This document shows, piece after piece, positions 15,203 through 17,992 of a stretch of DNA of 17,992 nt. The notes under the pieces are model-generated. The model saw only the letters and a list, made by a program, of their open reading frames with translations, was not told where the DNA came from and did not search any database. The position numbers and the translations under genes are program-made. Positions within the stretch are counted from its first letter, which is position 1, and the number at the start of each line of letters is the position of its first letter. Origin of the DNA: Holophagae bacterium (lineage in GTDB: Bacteria > Acidobacteriota > Thermoanaerobaculia > Thermoanaerobaculales > Sulfomarinibacteraceae); contig JAUWTC010000003.1 in NCBI GenBank assembly GCA_030609785.1, forward strand, positions 1 to 17,992, given 5' to 3'.

Positions 15203-16317
15203 TGGTACAACTCCTCTTGTCGGCGCACCATCAAATTGATGTCGAAGGACTCGAGACCCAGAACTGCGGCCTTGCCCATCACCCGCCGGCGATCCTCGTC
15301 TTCGAGCAGGGTACACACCCCCGCTGCCAAACGCTCGATGTCACCGGCGGGCGCGAGTATGCCGTTGACGCCGTCACGCACCACCTCAGGCGTGCCGTCG
15401 ACCGCCGTCGCCACTACGGGAACGCCGGCCGCCAGCGCCTCGACCACCGCACGAGGCAGACCCTCATGCCGCGAGGTCAACAGCGCGACATCGGTCGCCC
15501 CAAGGAGCCCCGGAACATCCCGCCACCATCCCGGAAGGTGGAGGCGATCTGCAATCCCCAGCTCACCAGCCAGGTCTTTGACCTGTTGACGCAAGGGCCC
15601 GTCTCCCGCAATGACGAAGTGAACCTCCGGAACGGACGAGGCAACGATCGCCGCCACCCTCACGAAGTCCAAAGGCGCTTTCTGAGGCTTGAGATTGCCG
15701 ATCTGGGTCACAACCCGCACCCCGTCTGGAATGCCCAACCGATGCCTGACCGGTACCGGATCCTGGAATTGTCCGAAAGGCGATAAATCGATGCCCGAAC
15801 GAATCAGGCTGATGTCATCACCCAGCAGGCCCAGGTCCCTGCCCTGGTCGATATTGGCCTGGCTGACGGCGATGAAGTGGTCGGTCCAGGGGGCCACCCA
15901 CCGCTCGGCCGCCAGAAAGAGGCGCCGCTTGGCTCGTGACTGGAGCGGCGTGAAACCCCACCCGTGAATCGAGTGGATAACGACCGGGATCTTCTCCAGG
16001 TGGGCGGCCGTCCGCCCCAGGATGCCGGCCTTCGACGAGTGCGTATGGACGATGTCCGGCTCGAAAGCCCTGATGGCCCGTCGCAGATCTCGCAGGGCCC
16101 GAATGTCCATGCGGGGAGCGATCGGCCGAGTCAGAGCGGAGATCTCGAAGCGCTCGAGATCCTCAATTCCCCTGGCCTCTGAGTCCAACTCGTCCCCGGG
16201 ACCCCAGGCCAACCCGACCGAAAACAGCGATCTGTCGAGGTTGGCCGCCGTGAAAAGCGTGTTGCGCTGGGCGCCTCCCAGTTCCAGCCGAGTGATGATG
16301 TGAAGGACCCGAATCAC
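15178..16317 (-). CDS. GT4-family glycosyltransferase
   Basis: This 379-residue GT-B enzyme probably adds a sugar from a nucleotide-sugar donor to a lipid-linked or exported glycan at the cytoplasmic face of the membrane. The N-terminal glycine loop LELGGAQRN (11-19) binds the acceptor side; HTHSSKAGILGR (92-103) and HGWG follow. The C-domain has GDGPLR and the GT4 signature EGLPRAVVE, with E285 and E293 forming E-x7-E, then DGTPEVV and GVNGIL. The start is GTG 16317 with GAGG about 8 nt upstream. It overlaps pilD by 25 bases and lies 265 bases after the oxidoreductase gene, a gap filled with repeats. Donor and acceptor are not predictable. Confidence 0.92.
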   Translation of the reverse strand: MIRVLHIITRLELGGAQRNTLFTAANLDRSLFSVGLAWGPGDELDSEARGIEDLERFEISALTRPIAPRMDIRALRDLRRAIRAFEPDIVHTHSSKAGILGRTAAHLEKIPVVIHSIHGWGFTPLQSRAKRRLFLAAERWVAPWTDHFIAVSQANIDQGRDLGLLGDDISLIRSGIDLSPFGQFQDPVPVRHRLGIPDGVRVVTQIGNLKPQKAPLDFVRVAAIVASSVPEVHFVIAGDGPLRQQVKDLAGELGIADRLHLPGWWRDVPGLLGATDVALLTSRHEGLPRAVVEALAAGVPVVATAVDGTPEVVRDGVNGILAPAGDIERLAAGVCTLLEDEDRRRVMGKAAVLGLESFDINLMVRRQEELYQCLSCRKS

Positions 16318-16351
16318 CGTTTGACCTCAGCCTCTTGCGACATTCCTGTCA

Positions 16352-16381
16352 TCACCATGCGGGCCAGGAGGCCCGCGCTCC
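16352..16381. repeat. 30-nt hairpin repeat, copy 2
   Basis: The stem GCGGGCC (16359-16365) pairs perfectly with GGCCCGC (16370-16376) around AGGA, followed by GCTCC. Relative to copy 1 the sixth stem pair changes from G-C to C-G, keeping the helix. It is placed 35 bases upstream of the glycosyltransferase start, in a 265-bp spacer without a gene. Confidence 0.8.
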
Positions 16382-16422
16382 CGGTCTTCGTTCTCGACCT
16401 CTGGGAGAAGACGAAGGGCGTC

Positions 16423-16447
16423 GCGGCGAAGCCAACGGCGAAGCCGG
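16423..16447. repeat. Two near-tandem CGGCGAAGCC units
   Basis: CGGCGAAGCC occurs twice, separated by AA, between the hairpin repeat and the TTTGTGCC repeat. Each unit can form a small GGC-GCC hairpin. It may belong to the same composite repeat, but copy 1 of that module lacks it. Confidence 0.5.
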
Positions 16448-16530
16448 ACAGGCGCCTCAACCGCACATTAGGTAGAGAACTACGACCCGACAAGCCACAC
16501 ACAGTTCCAACGACCCCTTTTGCTTCTCTC

Positions 16531-16554
16531 TTTGTGCCTCTTTGTGCCTTTTTG
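16531..16554. repeat. 24-nt direct repeat of TTTGTGCC units, copy 2
   Basis: Identical over 24 bases to 14378-14401. It lies 150 bases after hairpin copy 2, against 36 bases in the first module, and 29 bases before the oxidoreductase stop. Confidence 0.85.
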
Positions 16555-16582
16555 TGGCTATTTCCGCTTTTTTGCACGAGGC

Positions 16583-17881
16583 TCACCTGTCGCCGGATGG
16601 CTTCAACCACCGGGCCGCAGCCATGCCGTCGAGGATGGCGTCTTCCATCGCCGAGTATTTCCACTCGGCCCATCTACCCGCCAGGTGGACGCCGTAATCC
16701 GAAAAGAACCGCCGCAAATGAGCCACCGCCGACTTCCGGCCGTGGTCAAAAACGACGTAAGCCGGATTGAGTACGGTCACCAACCGTTCTTCGATGGTTT
16801 CCGGCTGCAACATGCCGATGCGCATCAGGGCGGCCTCCGCCTCCTCGACCAGATTCTCAGGCACCGGGAATCCGGGTTTGAGACTGACCTCGATCGACAC
16901 CGTGTGATGGCCCTCCGGCGCCAAACGCCCGTGGTTTGAGGGAAAGCCGACCCGGTAAAACGGGAACTCGGGCTCCGGAAAGTAGAACCAATGCTCGGGC
17001 CGCGGCGCCGGGCCGCGCACACCGAGGGCGACGTTGAGCACATTGACCCATCTCAGGGCGCGCCGGGCAGCCTCGACGTCATCGGGCAAGGGGTCGACCA
17101 CACGGTCCACCAGGAAGGGCAGAGCCAGAGTGGCCGTCATCCGATCCCACGGCAAGCGGTCCCCGGCGGCTGTTTCGACCCACCGCTCTTTCAGATGGAT
17201 CTTTGTGATTTCGGTATCGAGGCGGAGGTCGGATACCTGATCGGCCACGGCATCGGCCAGCAAACGAATCCCCCCCTCGGCTGGATAGCGAAATCGTGCG
17301 TTGTAGCCCACGGCCTTATCGTGGAGGCCGAGAGCGCCGTCGACGACCTCTTTGAGGTCCGGCTTCGGCACATACCGACCGACCCAGTCCAAAGACAACT
17401 CCTCGGACCGTGCCCGAAAGAGTTTTTCGTTGTATGGAAAGAAGAAATGCCGTCCAAGACCCTCCCCGAACTGGTCCAGCACCCACTGGAAGAAATTCAT
17501 CGGATCCGGCCTTTGTGCCGCCCAGGCCTCGATAAAGCCCAGGAGGCAGTCCCTCCGAATCTCAGGAGGCAGTCCCCATGTGTGGATCTGGATGGGGTAG
17601 GGAGTGATCGCCCCCCCGAGATGAATCGCTGCCCGGCGATCGTGCTCGGTCAAACGCGACCACACACCCAGCCGTTCCAGGTACGTGCGCGTCTCATCTC
17701 GGGCGACGTGCAAAAGGTGGCCCGTGTAGTCGAAATGATAGGGCCCACGCTCTTCAGTTCGGCAGGCCCCGCCTGGAGTGGCCTCTTTTTCCAACACCAC
17801 GGCCTGATGGCCCTCGGCCTGCAAACGCTCCGCCGTCACCAGACCGGTCAGGCCGCCCCCGATAACCAGCGTCCGGGTCAC
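16583..17881 (-). CDS. FAD-dependent amine oxidase/UDP-galactopyranose mutase-like oxidoreductase
   Basis: This 432-residue flavoprotein begins with a Rossmann dinucleotide-binding motif, VIGGGLTGLVTAERL (6-20), then E31 at the end of the second strand and GGACRT (37-42). The middle has PYNEKLFRARSEELSLDWVGR and the C-terminus DYGVHLAGRWAEWKYSAMEDAI, typical of the NAD(P)-binding/protoporphyrinogen-oxidase-like family that is often found in polysaccharide clusters. A UDP-galactopyranose mutase-type role would fit the adjoining glycosyltransferase, but the mutase-specific residues were not verified. The GTG start overlaps the upstream stop as GTGA and has GGAGCGG just before it. Coupled to the membrane protein upstream. 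Confidence 0.85.
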   Translation of the reverse strand: MTRTLVIGGGLTGLVTAERLQAEGHQAVVLEKEATPGGACRTEERGPYHFDYTGHLLHVARDETRTYLERLGVWSRLTEHDRRAAIHLGGAITPYPIQIHTWGLPPEIRRDCLLGFIEAWAAQRPDPMNFFQWVLDQFGEGLGRHFFFPYNEKLFRARSEELSLDWVGRYVPKPDLKEVVDGALGLHDKAVGYNARFRYPAEGGIRLLADAVADQVSDLRLDTEITKIHLKERWVETAAGDRLPWDRMTATLALPFLVDRVVDPLPDDVEAARRALRWVNVLNVALGVRGPAPRPEHWFYFPEPEFPFYRVGFPSNHGRLAPEGHHTVSIEVSLKPGFPVPENLVEEAEAALMRIGMLQPETIEERLVTVLNPAYVVFDHGRKSAVAHLRRFFSDYGVHLAGRWAEWKYSAMEDAILDGMAAARWLKPSGDR

Positions 17882-17992
17882 GCCCGCTCCATGTCGACCC
17901 GGGCCAACCAGACCAGGAAGACCAGGGCCACGACTGCAGCCGCCGAAACAAGGATCACCGTAGTCTGTGGAGACACGAAGAGCACCACAACC
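17878..17992 (-). CDS. C-terminal end of a membrane protein (partial)
   Basis: The minus frame reads in from the right edge and stops at TGA 17880-17878, overlapping the oxidoreductase GTG as GTGA. The 37 visible residues are mostly hydrophobic (VVVLFVSPQTTVILV, then AAAVVALVFLVWLARVD), consistent with one or two transmembrane helices and a short charged tail. The start lies outside the window. Coupling to a flavoprotein and a glycosyltransferase suggests a membrane step of glycan synthesis or export, but the family cannot be named. Confidence 0.7.
   Translation of the reverse strand, partial: VVVLFVSPQTTVILVSAAAVVALVFLVWLARVDMERA

Overview
This is a high-GC, gene-dense stretch of a Gram-negative bacterial chromosome. 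An outer-membrane beta-barrel protein with a signal peptide, a type IV prepilin peptidase and a TldD/TldE pair support a diderm host. The phylum cannot be fixed from sequence alone. One protein resembles the MXAN_5187 C-terminal family known from Myxococcota and relatives, and the spacers hold dispersed short repeats, so an uncultivated member of Myxococcota, Acidobacteriota or a neighbouring phylum is a reasonable guess.

Layout. (1) 1-2109, minus: a TonB-receptor-like barrel protein whose 3' end lies beyond the left edge. (2) 2351-6032, minus: a three-gene biotin-dependent acyl-CoA carboxylase operon, ordered carboxyltransferase, biotin carboxylase, biotin carrier. (3) 6205-10091, plus: tldD-like, tldE/pmbA-like and an SGNH-hydrolase-like gene, tightly coupled and divergent from (2). 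(4) 10171-11238, plus: a YchF/OLA1-family P-loop NTPase with an unusual P-loop. (5) 11252-12786, minus: an MXAN_5187_C-like protein and a secreted TPR protein, convergent with (4). (6) 12849-14198, plus: selA, divergent from (5). (7) 14426 to the right edge, minus: a membrane protein (partial), a flavin-dependent oxidoreductase, a GT4 glycosyltransferase and the prepilin peptidase.

How the genes fit together. The carboxylase genes encode every soluble part of an acyl-CoA carboxylase, probably propionyl-CoA or acetyl-CoA directed. TldD and TldE should form one heteromeric metalloprotease. SelA implies that the host makes selenocysteine, although no selB, selC or selenoprotein was found here. 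The right-hand operon combines surface-polysaccharide enzymes with the processing enzyme of type IV pili or type II secretion.

The least ordinary content is between genes: a ~92-bp inverted repeat built from CGCAAAG units; two copies of a 30-nt hairpin with a compensatory base-pair change, each followed by an identical 24-nt repeat, bracketing the glycosyltransferase-prepilin peptidase pair; several 7-bp-period microrepeats at gene ends; and a shared GGTANAATGCC-like -10 motif at both divergent promoter regions, placed so that tldD and selA may be leaderless. I did not find a clear new multi-gene system.
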